A stretch of DNA of 64,000 bases, from assembly GCF_003258315.1 (NCBI RefSeq), contig NZ_CP030032.1:1750001-1814000 (forward strand). Direction: 5' to 3'. Of this stretch, positions 7,704-16,081 are shown piece after piece. The notes beneath the pieces were generated by a model. That model was not told the origin of the DNA. It saw nothing but the letters and a program-made list of their open reading frames with translations, and searched no databases. Both the position numbers and the translations under genes were made by a program. Source of the stretch: Bradymonas sediminis. Its GTDB lineage: Bacteria; Myxococcota_A; Bradymonadia; Bradymonadales; Bradymonadaceae. The first letter of the stretch is position 1. Each line of letters opens with the position of its first letter.

Positions 7704-9953
7704 ATGAACAACCCAACGCACGCACCGCTCGCGCAGTCCCTCGAAGAAGGATTGCGCGAGCTTTTTGGTTTTGACTCGTTTCGCGAAGGCCAACGCGAGG
7801 CGATGGACGATATTATGGCGGGGCGCGACGCCCTGGTTGTGATGCCGACGGGGTCCGGCAAGAGCCTGTGCTACCAGCTCACCGCCTGCGCCAAAGAGGG
7901 GGTGACGCTGGTCATCTCACCGCTTATCGCGCTGATGAAGGACCAGGTAGACAGCCTGCAGAAGCTCGGGCTTCCGGTGACCGAGATCAACTCGTCGATG
8001 TCCTTCGACGAGCAGCAACGCCGGATTCAGGCGCTTCGAAACGGGGAGTATAAGATCGTCTACGTGGCGCCGGAGCGTTTTCGCAGCGGGTCGTTCTGTC
8101 AGGCGCTGAGCGAGGTGAATGTCTCGATGCTCGCCGTCGACGAGGCGCATTGCGTGAGTCAGTGGGGCCATGATTTCCGCCCCGATTATCTGCGCATCGC
8201 CGATATCCGCCGCCAATTTGGCTCCCCCCAAACCGTCGCGCTGACCGCGACGGCCACGCGCGCGGTGCAGCGCGATATCGTCGAGCAGCTCGACATCCCC
8301 GACGCCGATATTCGGGTGTCCGGGTTTGAGCGACCGAACCTCTTCTTCGAGGTCTTCCACGCGCGCCGAGACGCCGACAAGATGGCCCGGCTCGCCGCGC
8401 TGCTCGACTATTATGACGGGGAGTCAGTGGTCGTGTATTGCGCGACCCGAAAGCAGGTGCGCCAGGTGCAGCAGAAATTGCAGGGCGAGGGTGTGCGCGC
8501 GGCGACCTATCACGGTGGTATGGGGCTCGATGAGCGCGCGCAGGTTCAAAATGAGTGGATGGAGGGGCGGGTTCCGGTGCTGGTCGCGACCAACGCGTTC
8601 GGCATGGGCGTCGATAAGTCCGATGTGCGCGCGGTCGCCCACTATAATGTGCCGGGCAGCGTCGAGGCCTATTATCAGGAGGCGGGGCGCGCGGGGCGTG
8701 ACGGAAAGCCCGCGCATTGTTTGCTGCTCTATAATTTCGCCGACAAGGGGATTCACGATTTCTTCGCGGAGAATTCCTACCCGCTGCGCACCCAGGTGCT
8801 GCGGGTCTGGCAATATCTTTGCAACCAGGCGGGCAATGCGGGTGGGGGCAACCCGGTGCTCTTCGATATCAACGCCGATAAGATCTCGCGGGACTTAGGG
8901 CGCGAAGGCCTGAAGCTGCATTCCTTTGCGGTGGAGTCGGCGCTTCGGCTGCTCCAAAGCGCCGACCACCTGTCAACGGGCGGGCCGGGGCAGGGCGTTG
9001 AGCTCCTCGACGAGGCCAAGCTCGAGGACGTGCGCGTGGATTGGGATACCGTCGAGCACCGTCGCTCGGTCGCCGAGCGTCAGTTGGCAAATATGCTCAA
9101 TTACGCGTCCTCGAAGGGGTGTTTGCAGCACGAGTTGCTGACCTATTTTAATAGCGAGTCGAGCTTCGGGGCGCGATGCGGGCATTGCGCGTCGTGCTCC
9201 GGGGAGGCGGAGTACGCGGCGAATATGCCGGCTGCGTCGCAGCGTAAAGTGGCGACCGATGAGCCGGCGGATATTCTCGTCAAGAAGCTGCTGGCGGGCG
9301 TGGCGCGGGCGCGTGGCAAGCGCGGCGCGCATGCCGTGGCGGGGATGTTGCGCGGGTCGAGCGCAAAGGCGGTGTTGGACGCGGGATTCGACCAGCTTAG
9401 CACCTACGGAATTTGCAGCGCGCTGCGCCAGGACGATATCGTCTATTTGCTCGACCTCCTGACGGCCCACGGCCTGCTTGGGCGCACTGAACATGGGTGC
9501 GTGACGCTCAACGACAGCGGGGACGATGTGATGCGCGGGCGCAGTGAACTCCCAGACGCGTTGGCGCGCGACTTCGGTCGGTCGTTGGTGGCGCCGAGTT
9601 CGGCGCAGGCCCGCTCGCGCAAGCGGCGTGCGAGTCGCTCGTCGACGAGTGGGGATACCTTTGACGCGACGCTTGAGTTGATTAAGAAGGGGTATTCCGT
9701 CGCTGAAATCGCCGAAGAGCGCGGGATTAAGGACCGCACCGTCACCGGGCACCTGATCACGCTCGCCGGGCGCGGTGATACCTTCGACCTCGACGCCTAT
9801 CTTAACCCGGCATACTTGAGCGAGCTGGAGACGGTGGCCGCGGATTGGGAGGTGGGCGACGCGTTGCGCCCGCTGAAGGACGAGATGCCCGAATCCTGCT
9901 CGTACGAAGACCTTAAGATTCACCTCGCTCAAATATTAATGAATCGCGCGTGA
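7704..9953 (+). CDS. recQ: ATP-dependent DNA helicase RecQ
   Basis: 3'-5' superfamily 2 DNA helicase of 749 residues for recombination, repair and stalled-fork processing. Walker A (MPTGSGKSLCYQL, about residues 48-60), DEAH box (AVDEAHCVSQWGHDFRPDY, about 144-162) and motif VI (YYQEAGRAGRDG) are intact. The RecQ-specific zinc cysteines are present (CLQHELLTYF ... CGHCASC), then a winged-helix RQC-like part. The C-terminus carries a helix-turn-helix segment (KKGYSVAEIAEERGIKDRTV) of the type seen in RecQ/RecD-like tails in place of an evident HRDC domain. Start is ATG 7704; the upstream in-frame start would add 28 unrelated residues. It stands alone, with about 140 bp upstream to the lipoprotein gene. 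Confidence 0.93.
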   Translation: MNNPTHAPLAQSLEEGLRELFGFDSFREGQREAMDDIMAGRDALVVMPTGSGKSLCYQLTACAKEGVTLVISPLIALMKDQVDSLQKLGLPVTEINSSMSFDEQQRRIQALRNGEYKIVYVAPERFRSGSFCQALSEVNVSMLAVDEAHCVSQWGHDFRPDYLRIADIRRQFGSPQTVALTATATRAVQRDIVEQLDIPDADIRVSGFERPNLFFEVFHARRDADKMARLAALLDYYDGESVVVYCATRKQVRQVQQKLQGEGVRAATYHGGMGLDERAQVQNEWMEGRVPVLVATNAFGMGVDKSDVRAVAHYNVPGSVEAYYQEAGRAGRDGKPAHCLLLYNFADKGIHDFFAENSYPLRTQVLRVWQYLCNQAGNAGGGNPVLFDINADKISRDLGREGLKLHSFAVESALRLLQSADHLSTGGPGQGVELLDEAKLEDVRVDWDTVEHRRSVAERQLANMLNYASSKGCLQHELLTYFNSESSFGARCGHCASCSGEAEYAANMPAASQRKVATDEPADILVKKLLAGVARARGKRGAHAVAGMLRGSSAKAVLDAGFDQLSTYGICSALRQDDIVYLLDLLTAHGLLGRTEHGCVTLNDSGDDVMRGRSELPDALARDFGRSLVAPSSAQARSRKRRASRSSTSGDTFDATLELIKKGYSVAEIAEERGIKDRTVTGHLITLAGRGDTFDLDAYLNPAYLSELETVAADWEVGDALRPLKDEMPESCSYEDLKIHLAQILMNRA

Positions 9954-10043
9954 CCAACGGTGATGAACTCGTTAAGGTGATGGCTCAGATGCAATTTTGG
10001 TGTAGGTAAATGTAGTAATTTATCGAATTTTGGCGTGGGTGAG

Positions 10044-11585
10044 ATGAGTTCGGGAAGTGATTGTCGGCGAAGATCTGTTGCTTGGTTTGTGTCCATTTTC
10101 GTGGGCATCGGCGTTTTTTTGGGCGCGCCGGCAGGCGTATCCTCGCAGGAAAGGCTCGCCGAATCCGCCACGAATAAAGCGATCGCTTTTGAATTCGGCG
10201 ACCCGAATCCCTGGGTTAAGAACTCGGTCTATTCGGTCTATGTTGACCCGTCGAACACTGTGGTTTGGCGCTCCGCACCTGCGGCACCGACGAAGATTGA
10301 TCCGCTCAATCCCGCCATTTCGGACCTGGGCCCGAGCAACTTTTGGTACGCCGGTGGCCAGACGAACGGATGCGTGGGGCGCGCATTTCTGGCGCAGCGC
10401 CCGCTCCTGGTCTGTCCCGATACCGAGACCTACCAGCCGGGCGAGCGCGAGCGTCGCGATGGTCCCAATGGTGCGGTTTTTCTGGTCTACGATGACCTGG
10501 AAGTCGACCTGAAGCGCACGAATTCGGAGCGCGAAATCGCCGGGCGTACGACGCGCGCCTACGCGTTGACGCTCAGTTATAGCGCGCGGCGACTGGACCG
10601 GGAGGGAAACGAGGTGGGCCGCGAGGAGCTCGCCTATGCTCACCGGCTGTGGGTGGCCGAAGACCTGCCGTATTCGCCGGCCTTCACGGTGCCGTTTCGC
10701 GCGATGGGCCGGCTCTTCGTCGAAGACCAGCGCACCGGTTTAGGTGAGTATATTGTCGCGACCCTTCATCAAGCTTTGCATCAAAAGGGGCTGGTGCTCG
10801 GGGTTGAGATGCGGCGCAAAGGCGTCGAAAAACCGCTCTATTCGATGGAGGCCAAGCGTCTCGTGCGGGGCTCACGGAGGCTGGAGCAACCGGTCGATTA
10901 TCCCGTAATGGAGCAGTCCGATTTTCATCGGCTTTTGTCGATGCTCGCGCTTGATGATGTCGTAAAGTCGGTGGATGAGGACGCGCCGAGTCGCTCCGAT
11001 TTTTCGGCGACGATCGGCGCGCAGACCTCGGCGCCGATGCCGGGCTCGGCGGTCTACGGGAGCAATAGCAGCGGCGACTTCGCGCTGATCTTGCGCGTCC
11101 CTTCGACAAAGTGGGGAGATAAGGGCGCGAGTGAGCGCGAGTTATTTCTGCTCATCATGCGCCCCACGCACGGGCTGCCGCAGCCGGGAGACTACCAGGC
11201 TGCAAATCTCCCGAAGGATCTCGAGTTGTTGCCGGTGGCCGAGATTGAGGAGGTCTCGGAGGTCTTCACCGTCCTCGCCATGGTGCGCGAGAAGCACGCG
11301 GACCGACCTCATCCGACCATCCATGCGCTGTGGCGAGTGAAGTCGGGGGAGCTTGCCTTCGCCGGGCCGGACGAAGCGCCCCGGCCCAAGAAGCACGCAG
11401 GAAAGAGAATGCCTCCTGAGCCCAGGCCCGGGACCCTGGCGGGGCGGGTCGCGTTGACCCTGACGGGCATCACGCTCGGGGACGACGCGCGACCGGTGGA
11501 GCTGAAGATTGCGGGCGCCTTCCTGGCCGCCGAGGGGCTCGAGAATGTCGGGACGAGTAAGATTTCACAGTTGCTCCAACCCTGA
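10044..11585 (+). CDS. secreted protein of unknown function, 513 residues
   Basis: An N-terminal signal peptide (SVAWFVSIFVGIGVFLGAPA, likely cut near VSSQ) is followed by a globular sequence with few charged runs. The middle holds YAGGQTNGCVGRAFLA and RPLLVCPDTE with the only two cysteines of the mature N-terminal half, possibly a disulfide. The last third includes IGAQTSAPMPGSAVYGSN and a final beta-rich segment. No family, metal site or catalytic motif is recognised. GTG 10035 is an alternative start; ATG 10044 is preferred by codon type although neither has a strong Shine-Dalgarno. Flanked by recQ and a regulated small gene, with no operon partner. Confidence 0.75.
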   Translation: MSSGSDCRRRSVAWFVSIFVGIGVFLGAPAGVSSQERLAESATNKAIAFEFGDPNPWVKNSVYSVYVDPSNTVVWRSAPAAPTKIDPLNPAISDLGPSNFWYAGGQTNGCVGRAFLAQRPLLVCPDTETYQPGERERRDGPNGAVFLVYDDLEVDLKRTNSEREIAGRTTRAYALTLSYSARRLDREGNEVGREELAYAHRLWVAEDLPYSPAFTVPFRAMGRLFVEDQRTGLGEYIVATLHQALHQKGLVLGVEMRRKGVEKPLYSMEAKRLVRGSRRLEQPVDYPVMEQSDFHRLLSMLALDDVVKSVDEDAPSRSDFSATIGAQTSAPMPGSAVYGSNSSGDFALILRVPSTKWGDKGASERELFLLIMRPTHGLPQPGDYQAANLPKDLELLPVAEIEEVSEVFTVLAMVREKHADRPHPTIHALWRVKSGELAFAGPDEAPRPKKHAGKRMPPEPRPGTLAGRVALTLTGITLGDDARPVELKIAGAFLAAEGLENVGTSKISQLLQP

Positions 11586-11751
11586 TATCACAACCCTGAA
11601 AACTATCGTGTGGGAGAGCGTTGTTGCGCGGTCGTCTTCGAACGTCCTGGGCGACCGGGTGAGCGGTGCGTGGTGCGTGGTGCGATGAGACCGGCCCGAG
11701 GGAATAATTGCGGGCTTGGTCTGTTATGTATGCGCAAAGGGGGGGACGTTA

Positions 11752-11790
11752 TGACGCGCTGCGTCAATATGCTTGTGACGCGCCGCGTCA
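11752..11790. promoter_or_regulatory. pair of 15-bp palindromic operators
   Basis: TGACGCGCTGCGTCA (11752-11766) and TGACGCGCCGCGTCA (11776-11790) are perfect TGACGC-N3-GCGTCA dyads whose starts are 24 bp apart, 80-118 bp upstream of the gene at 11870. They differ only in the centre. This is the layout expected for a dimeric repressor or activator bound twice; the regulator is not identifiable here. Confidence 0.7.
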
Positions 11791-11869
11791 TTTGCTAGCG
11801 TTCGCTTAGTAGCGTTCTTTATCAAACCTCTTAGGTGAGCAGTATTGCTCAGGAAAACGGAGTCTCATT

Positions 11870-12346
11870 ATGTTGGAAACCTATCGTTCGAAGCTGGCTA
11901 AGCTTGATATTTCGAAGAAGCGCCTCGCTGAATTGCAGGAAACCCTGGTCGCCAAGGGCGAGCAGGCCGGTGCGTTCGGCGCGCAGATGCGAAAGGAGTT
12001 GGAGCGCCGCTCGGTGCTCGCCGCAGGGCGTGCGCGCGACGTGTCGCTTGAGCGCATCTATGAAGCCGGTGAGTCCGGGCTTTCGACCGCGGCCGAGCTG
12101 CTTGACCGCGTCGCCGCAGACCGTCCCGAGGCCGATAAGTTGCGCAAGGGCGCCGCTGCCTCGGCCGAGGCGCGCGCCGCGCTGCAGAACCCACCGCTCG
12201 AGGATTATGACAATCTGACGGTCGCCGAGGTTAGCGCCTCGCTTGAGGGGCTGTCGGTATATCAGCTCGATAAAGTGCGTCGCTACGAGGTTGCACACAA
12301 GAATCGTGTGACCCTGCTTCGTGACATTGACGAGCGCATCGGTTGA
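11870..12346 (+). CDS. small coiled-coil protein with conserved C-terminal helical motif
   Basis: A 158-residue cytoplasmic protein without signal or membrane segment. The first two thirds are charged helix (heptad-like LAKLDISKKRLAELQETL, then MRKELERRSVLAAG). The C-terminal 50 residues, with YDNLTVAEVSASLEGLS, then VRRYEVAHKNRVTLLRDID, resemble a short helix-hairpin module often found at the end of small bacterial proteins of unknown function, with the pattern YD-LTV-E----L--L----L--V--YE--HKNR-T-L--I. Ribosome site CGGAGT before ATG. A small hairpin (GAGCA-GTAT-TGCTC, 11837-11850) lies in the leader. It is preceded by two palindromic operators and followed by a strong hairpin terminator, so it is a monocistronic, regulated gene. 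Function not recognised. Confidence 0.8.
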   Translation: MLETYRSKLAKLDISKKRLAELQETLVAKGEQAGAFGAQMRKELERRSVLAAGRARDVSLERIYEAGESGLSTAAELLDRVAADRPEADKLRKGAAASAEARAALQNPPLEDYDNLTVAEVSASLEGLSVYQLDKVRRYEVAHKNRVTLLRDIDERIG

Positions 12347-12383
12347 ACGTGATTCGCGCCGCTGAGCGCGGGTGAGCGGCGAG

Positions 12384-12455
12384 GCCACGGCTTTTCTGAG
12401 GGGCGCGACGTGAGATATAACGTCCGTACCCCTCAGAAGGTCCGTGGCTTTTTCG
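12384..12455 (+). terminator. long hairpin terminator
   Basis: GCCACGG-CTTTTCTGAGGGG pairs with CCCCTCAGAAG-GTCCGTGGC over about 18 base pairs with minor mismatches, then TTTTTCG. It ends the 11870 transcript. Confidence 0.8.
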
Positions 12456-12542
12456 TGGGCGGAATGGGTCGGTCTCGCTACTGGTTCAGTGGTGGCCCGA
12501 GTGCTATGATCCTCGGCGGTATACCTCCTCAGCGAGAGAGCA

Positions 12543-13130
12543 ATGCGACTATCCTACCGACGATTATTGCCCACTTTGCTGGTCCTGGCCGTGGCGCTCT
12601 TCGCGCTGGCTTGCGACCGGGGGGCGATAAATTCAACGAATATTCAGGCGGATTCGGCGGCCGCCGAGCCGACGACCCACGGCGCCCCAAAGGCGCGTTC
12701 GGCGGTTGATTTCTCGCAGGTGCCGGCGGAGCGGGTTGAGCCACAGCTCAAGCTCAGCGAGGCGCAGTGGAAGGATCGGCTCAGCGCGGCGCAATATAAC
12801 GTGCTGCGCGAAAACGGGACTGAGCGCCCGTTTAGCGGGGCGTTGCTTAATAATCAGGGGGAGGGCGTCTATACTTGTGGCGGTTGCGGCGAGCCATTAT
12901 TCTCGTCGGAGACAAAATTTAAATCCGGCACTGGCTGGCCGAGCTTCTACGACCGAATCGAAGATGGAAGCGTCGCCCTGGTGCAGGACGCCTCCCTGGG
13001 TGTTGAGCGCGTCGAGGTCTATTGCGGCAATTGCGGCGGCCATCTGGGCCATGTTTTCAATGACGGGCCAGCGCCGACCGGATTGCGCTATTGCATGAAC
13101 TCCGATGCGCTCGGGTTCGAGGCGGATTGA
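12543..13130 (+). CDS. msrB: lipoprotein peptide-methionine (R)-S-oxide reductase MsrB
   Basis: Reduces methionine-R-sulfoxide in oxidised proteins. This 195-residue version starts with a lipoprotein signal (TLLVLAVALFALAC) and a 45-residue linker, so it should work in the periplasm tethered to a membrane. The MsrB domain covers about residues 65-193: the zinc pairs CGGCG and CGNCGG are present, as are SGTGWPSFYD, HLGHVFNDGP and the catalytic-cysteine motif LRYCMNSDAL. A periplasmic MsrB needs an electron donor such as a membrane thioredoxin relay; none is encoded nearby. ATG 12543 is preceded by AGCGAGAGAG. Identity of the domain is secure; localisation is read from the lipobox. Confidence 0.92.
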   Translation: MRLSYRRLLPTLLVLAVALFALACDRGAINSTNIQADSAAAEPTTHGAPKARSAVDFSQVPAERVEPQLKLSEAQWKDRLSAAQYNVLRENGTERPFSGALLNNQGEGVYTCGGCGEPLFSSETKFKSGTGWPSFYDRIEDGSVALVQDASLGVERVEVYCGNCGGHLGHVFNDGPAPTGLRYCMNSDALGFEAD

Positions 13131-13259
13131 TTTTACAGCCGTTGAGAGTCCCATCGGTGTGGCTGATAGCCATGCGCTGATTGACATCATGAGACGCGCG
13201 CAGATAGGGTGTGCTCAGGCTTTCATCGAAATCAGTTGTAACGAGAGCAGGCTTAGTTG

Positions 13260-13691
13260 ATGGTGAAGAAAAAAAAGCGGCGAAGCACTTCGAATACCCG
13301 CGCAGCCCGTAAGGGTTTGCGTCGAAGTAAGACGATTTCATCTCGGCGGCTGTCCAGCGAGGAGCGCCAGGAAGTCGAACTCGTGATGGACGAGTTGGGA
13401 CATCTGCGCCCAAAGAACCGCGAGGATTGCCGAACTGCGGACCGCCCGTGCCCATTCGTGTCCTGCAAGCACCACCTGTATCTCGACGTGAATCCGCGCA
13501 CCGGTTCGATCAAGCTGAACTTCCCTGACCTCGAAGTCTGGGAGTTGACCGAAACCTGCGCGTTGGATGTCGCTGAGCGCGGCGGCATGACGCTCGAAGA
13601 GGTCGGTGAGTTGATGAACCTGACCCGCGAGCGAATCCGGCAGGTCGAGGCCGTGGGCCTCGAGAAGCTGCGCGACAGCTACGACGATTAA
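13260..13691 (+). CDS. sigma-70 region 4-like helix-turn-helix DNA-binding protein
   Basis: A 143-residue protein with a very basic N-terminus (MVKKKKRR...), a central [14 protein letters not shown] segment, and a C-terminal helix-turn-helix [20 protein letters not shown] followed by QVE, which is the recognition helix of sigma-70 region 4 (cf. TLEEIG--F-VTRERIRQIE). The region 2 core-binding part of a sigma factor is missing, so it cannot be a complete sigma factor. Family members of this form occur in deltaproteobacteria; their role is unknown to me. The cysteines ([14 protein letters not shown], then TETC) could bind zinc or sense redox. ATG 13260 is chosen over TTG 13257. No co-transcribed neighbour. 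Confidence 0.82.
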   Translation: MVKKKKRRSTSNTRAARKGLRRSKTISSRRLSSEERQEVELVMDELGHLRPKNREDCRTADRPCPFVSCKHHLYLDVNPRTGSIKLNFPDLEVWELTETCALDVAERGGMTLEEVGELMNLTRERIRQVEAVGLEKLRDSYDD

Positions 13692-13876
13692 ATTGCAACG
13701 CTGGGCGACGTCTCTTCGTCCGACTCCACTAGTTGAAATATCGCTGCGCCCGGAGGCTCGGGGTAGCAGATAAACTTGCGCCCTCACCCGTTACGGATAG
13801 GCGACCGTCGCCTTTTGGCGTCGCGCCGGTCAGGGCGCCGCGGCACGCGTCGGTTTCGCCAGTGAGCGCAAACCAA

Positions 13877-13909
13877 AACCCCTCTCACCGCATCGCGAAG
13901 AGAGGGGTT
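13877..13909 (-). terminator. terminator of the PilZ-like gene
   Basis: A perfect 10-bp inverted repeat AACCCCTCTC / GAGAGGGGTT. Read on the minus strand it is followed by TTTGGTTT, as expected for termination after the gene ending at 13950. For the plus-strand gene ending at 13691 only a weak GGCGA-CCG-TCGCC-TTTT hairpin is seen near 13800-13816. Confidence 0.75.
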
Positions 13910-13949
13910 AAGTGCGTTCAGTCCGAAGACCGGTTAGGCCGGTGCGGGC

Positions 13950-15989
13950 TCAGTCCTTGCCGAAGAATTTTGAGATAAATCCCTTCTTTTTCGGCTCGGC
14001 CTCCGTGATATCAAACACGGGGTGCATGTCGGGGGGCGGAGGCAGGTCATCGCCGCCGAGCAGCTGGTCGAAGAGGTCTTCATTCGGGTCATTCTCCGCA
14101 GGTTGCCCCTCGGCCTCGCGCTTCGCCGCGATGTCCTGGTCGGCGAGCGCGAGGAGCGAGGCGAGGCTGTCGTCTTCCTCTTCCTCTTCAGGCTCGCCCA
14201 CGGCGGCAAGCCCCGCAGCCGAGCCAAGCGTCAGCCCCCGCGAAGGCTCTGAGATTTCGTCAGAGTTGAGCGACCCGAGCACCGAAAGCACATCGTCGGA
14301 GGGGTTGGGGTTAAAGTCAGGAGGCGTGCCTGTGCTTAGCAGTCCGCTATCTTCGACGAGGTCGGACTCCTCTTCGAGGAGCATATCAGGCGCTTCGATA
14401 ACCTCCTCATCTTCGAGCAGGAGGGCGGAATCGTCGAACTCTACGCCTTCATCGGCGGCGTCGGCGAGCTCGAAGCTGTCTTCATCTGCGAGGACATCAG
14501 CGTCCTCAAACTCCAAATCATCTTGGAGTAGTGCGGCGTCCTCAAAGGGCTCGTCTTCTTCGCCTGCTTCTTCCCCGAACACATCATCCGCGGAGAGCGG
14601 CTGGTCATCGGCGAATAGGTCATCGCTCGCGTCGATGCCATCATCGGCGAAGATATCGTTCTCCGGTGCGGCGTCGACTTCTTCTTCTGCTTCTACTTCT
14701 TCCGAGAATAAATCGTCGTCAGCCAGATAATCATCGGCGACGAGGTCCTCGTCTGAGAAGACGTCCTCATCCCCGAGGAGTTGCTCCTCAAGAAGGAGGT
14801 CGTCCTCGAAATTGCCCTCAGCGACCGGAATCTCGTCCTCTAATAGCAGAGCCTCACCCGAGCCGTCGTCGCCAACGAATAGGTCACCCGGTTCGCCAGG
14901 CTCACCGGCGGTCGCGTCCTCGTGGGGCTCCTCGGTTGCGTTCAGGGGCTCGCCGCCATCATTCGCCGTGGCGCCGATAAGCTCGGCATCCATGGCGGGG
15001 GCGCCGAGGGCGAAGGGGTCGGCGGCCGCGTCGTCTCCGCCAAAAAATCCACCGTCGCCGAACACGTCATCGAACATCTGGTCGACGTCGTCTTCTTCCC
15101 CGCCAAAGTCGAACGAGGCGAGTCCCGCCGCGTCTTCGTCGGAGACGCGGTCGAAAGCCAGGATTTGAAGGCCCGCTTCGGTGCTGCCGAGCCGTTGCGG
15201 CTCGACGCCAGTCTCGTCTTCGACCGGGGCCGGCTCGGAAATCTCGGCGAACTCAGGCTCGGACTGGGCGTCCCCAAAGATATCGTCGCCGGAGGTATCC
15301 TGCGGCTCGGAGGAGGGCGCGTCGCCGAGGTCATCAAAATCGAAGCCCGGGAAGTCGCTCGCGTCTGCCGAGTCGTGCGCCGAAGACTCTGCCGCATCGG
15401 AGTCCTCGAAAGGAGTGCTCATCGAATCATCGTCATCGGACAAGAAGAGGTCATCAAATTCGGGCTCTTCGTCGCCGATGTCGCTGCCTTGCTCCGCGTC
15501 GGCCGGGGTCTCCGCGTGCGCCGGTTGAAGCGTGGCCGGCGCCTCGACCGCCGACTCCTGAGAGTCGGGGGCGGCGACATTAAATGCGTCCGGGATCGGG
15601 GTGGCGTCCGGGTCCTGGGCGGGGGGCGGTTCGGCCTGCGCGGGCTCGGGCGCGTCAGCTTCGAGCTGTTTGCGCACCAGAATCTCCTCGACCAACTCTT
15701 TGCTCTCGCGATTGAGGCGCTTGAATTTAACCAGGATGCCGACCGGCGCGCTGTCGCCGCTATCAGCGCCCTGGATCTGGCGCACGACGCCCTCGCCGAG
15801 CAGGGCGGTCGTGCCGTCTTGGAGCATGAATTGGAAACGAATTGTCGTGCCGACCGGTTTTAGCTTGGCCGGCGACATCGGGATGAACATACCTCCCTTT
15901 GAGATGAAACGTGTATAGCCCTGTATGAACTCCTCAAGGGATTCATAGCGAAGGCGGACTCGGATAGCAGAGAAATTCGGGCCAGTCAC
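13950..15989 (-). CDS. PilZ-like (TIGR02266-type) protein with very long acidic region
   Basis: A 679-residue protein. Residues 1 to about 105 form a PilZ-like domain of the myxobacterial type (VRLRYESLEEFIQGYTRFIS, KGGMFIPM, VGTTIRFQFML, GVVRQIQG, GILVKFKRL). The canonical c-di-GMP residues are not intact: where (D/N)xSxxG is expected the sequence is FISKGG, so nucleotide binding is doubtful. About 530 residues of Asp/Glu-rich low complexity (DDLF, DDDL, EEVE patterns) follow, then a short basic tail, KKKGFISKFFGKD, that could be an amphipathic anchor. GTG 15989 has GAAGGATG before it. It lies downstream of pilT and a barrel protein on the same strand, suggesting a link to type IV pilus motility. 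Confidence 0.8.
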   Translation of the reverse strand: MTGPNFSAIRVRLRYESLEEFIQGYTRFISKGGMFIPMSPAKLKPVGTTIRFQFMLQDGTTALLGEGVVRQIQGADSGDSAPVGILVKFKRLNRESKELVEEILVRKQLEADAPEPAQAEPPPAQDPDATPIPDAFNVAAPDSQESAVEAPATLQPAHAETPADAEQGSDIGDEEPEFDDLFLSDDDDSMSTPFEDSDAAESSAHDSADASDFPGFDFDDLGDAPSSEPQDTSGDDIFGDAQSEPEFAEISEPAPVEDETGVEPQRLGSTEAGLQILAFDRVSDEDAAGLASFDFGGEEDDVDQMFDDVFGDGGFFGGDDAAADPFALGAPAMDAELIGATANDGGEPLNATEEPHEDATAGEPGEPGDLFVGDDGSGEALLLEDEIPVAEGNFEDDLLLEEQLLGDEDVFSDEDLVADDYLADDDLFSEEVEAEEEVDAAPENDIFADDGIDASDDLFADDQPLSADDVFGEEAGEEDEPFEDAALLQDDLEFEDADVLADEDSFELADAADEGVEFDDSALLLEDEEVIEAPDMLLEEESDLVEDSGLLSTGTPPDFNPNPSDDVLSVLGSLNSDEISEPSRGLTLGSAAGLAAVGEPEEEEEDDSLASLLALADQDIAAKREAEGQPAENDPNEDLFDQLLGGDDLPPPPDMHPVFDITEAEPKKKGFISKFFGKD

Positions 15990-16081
15990 AGATGCATCCT
16001 TCGAATTCCAGAAATCGCGTGAACTATGCGAAAATGGTTTGATATGAATAGGTTACGGGTGCCCGTTCGAGAACAGGCGGC

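Noticed and set aside
14000-15900. Acidic low-complexity stretch as a frameshifted or pseudogene region
   Set aside because: The frame is open throughout for 679 codons, with an intact start, PilZ-like domain, basic tail and terminator.
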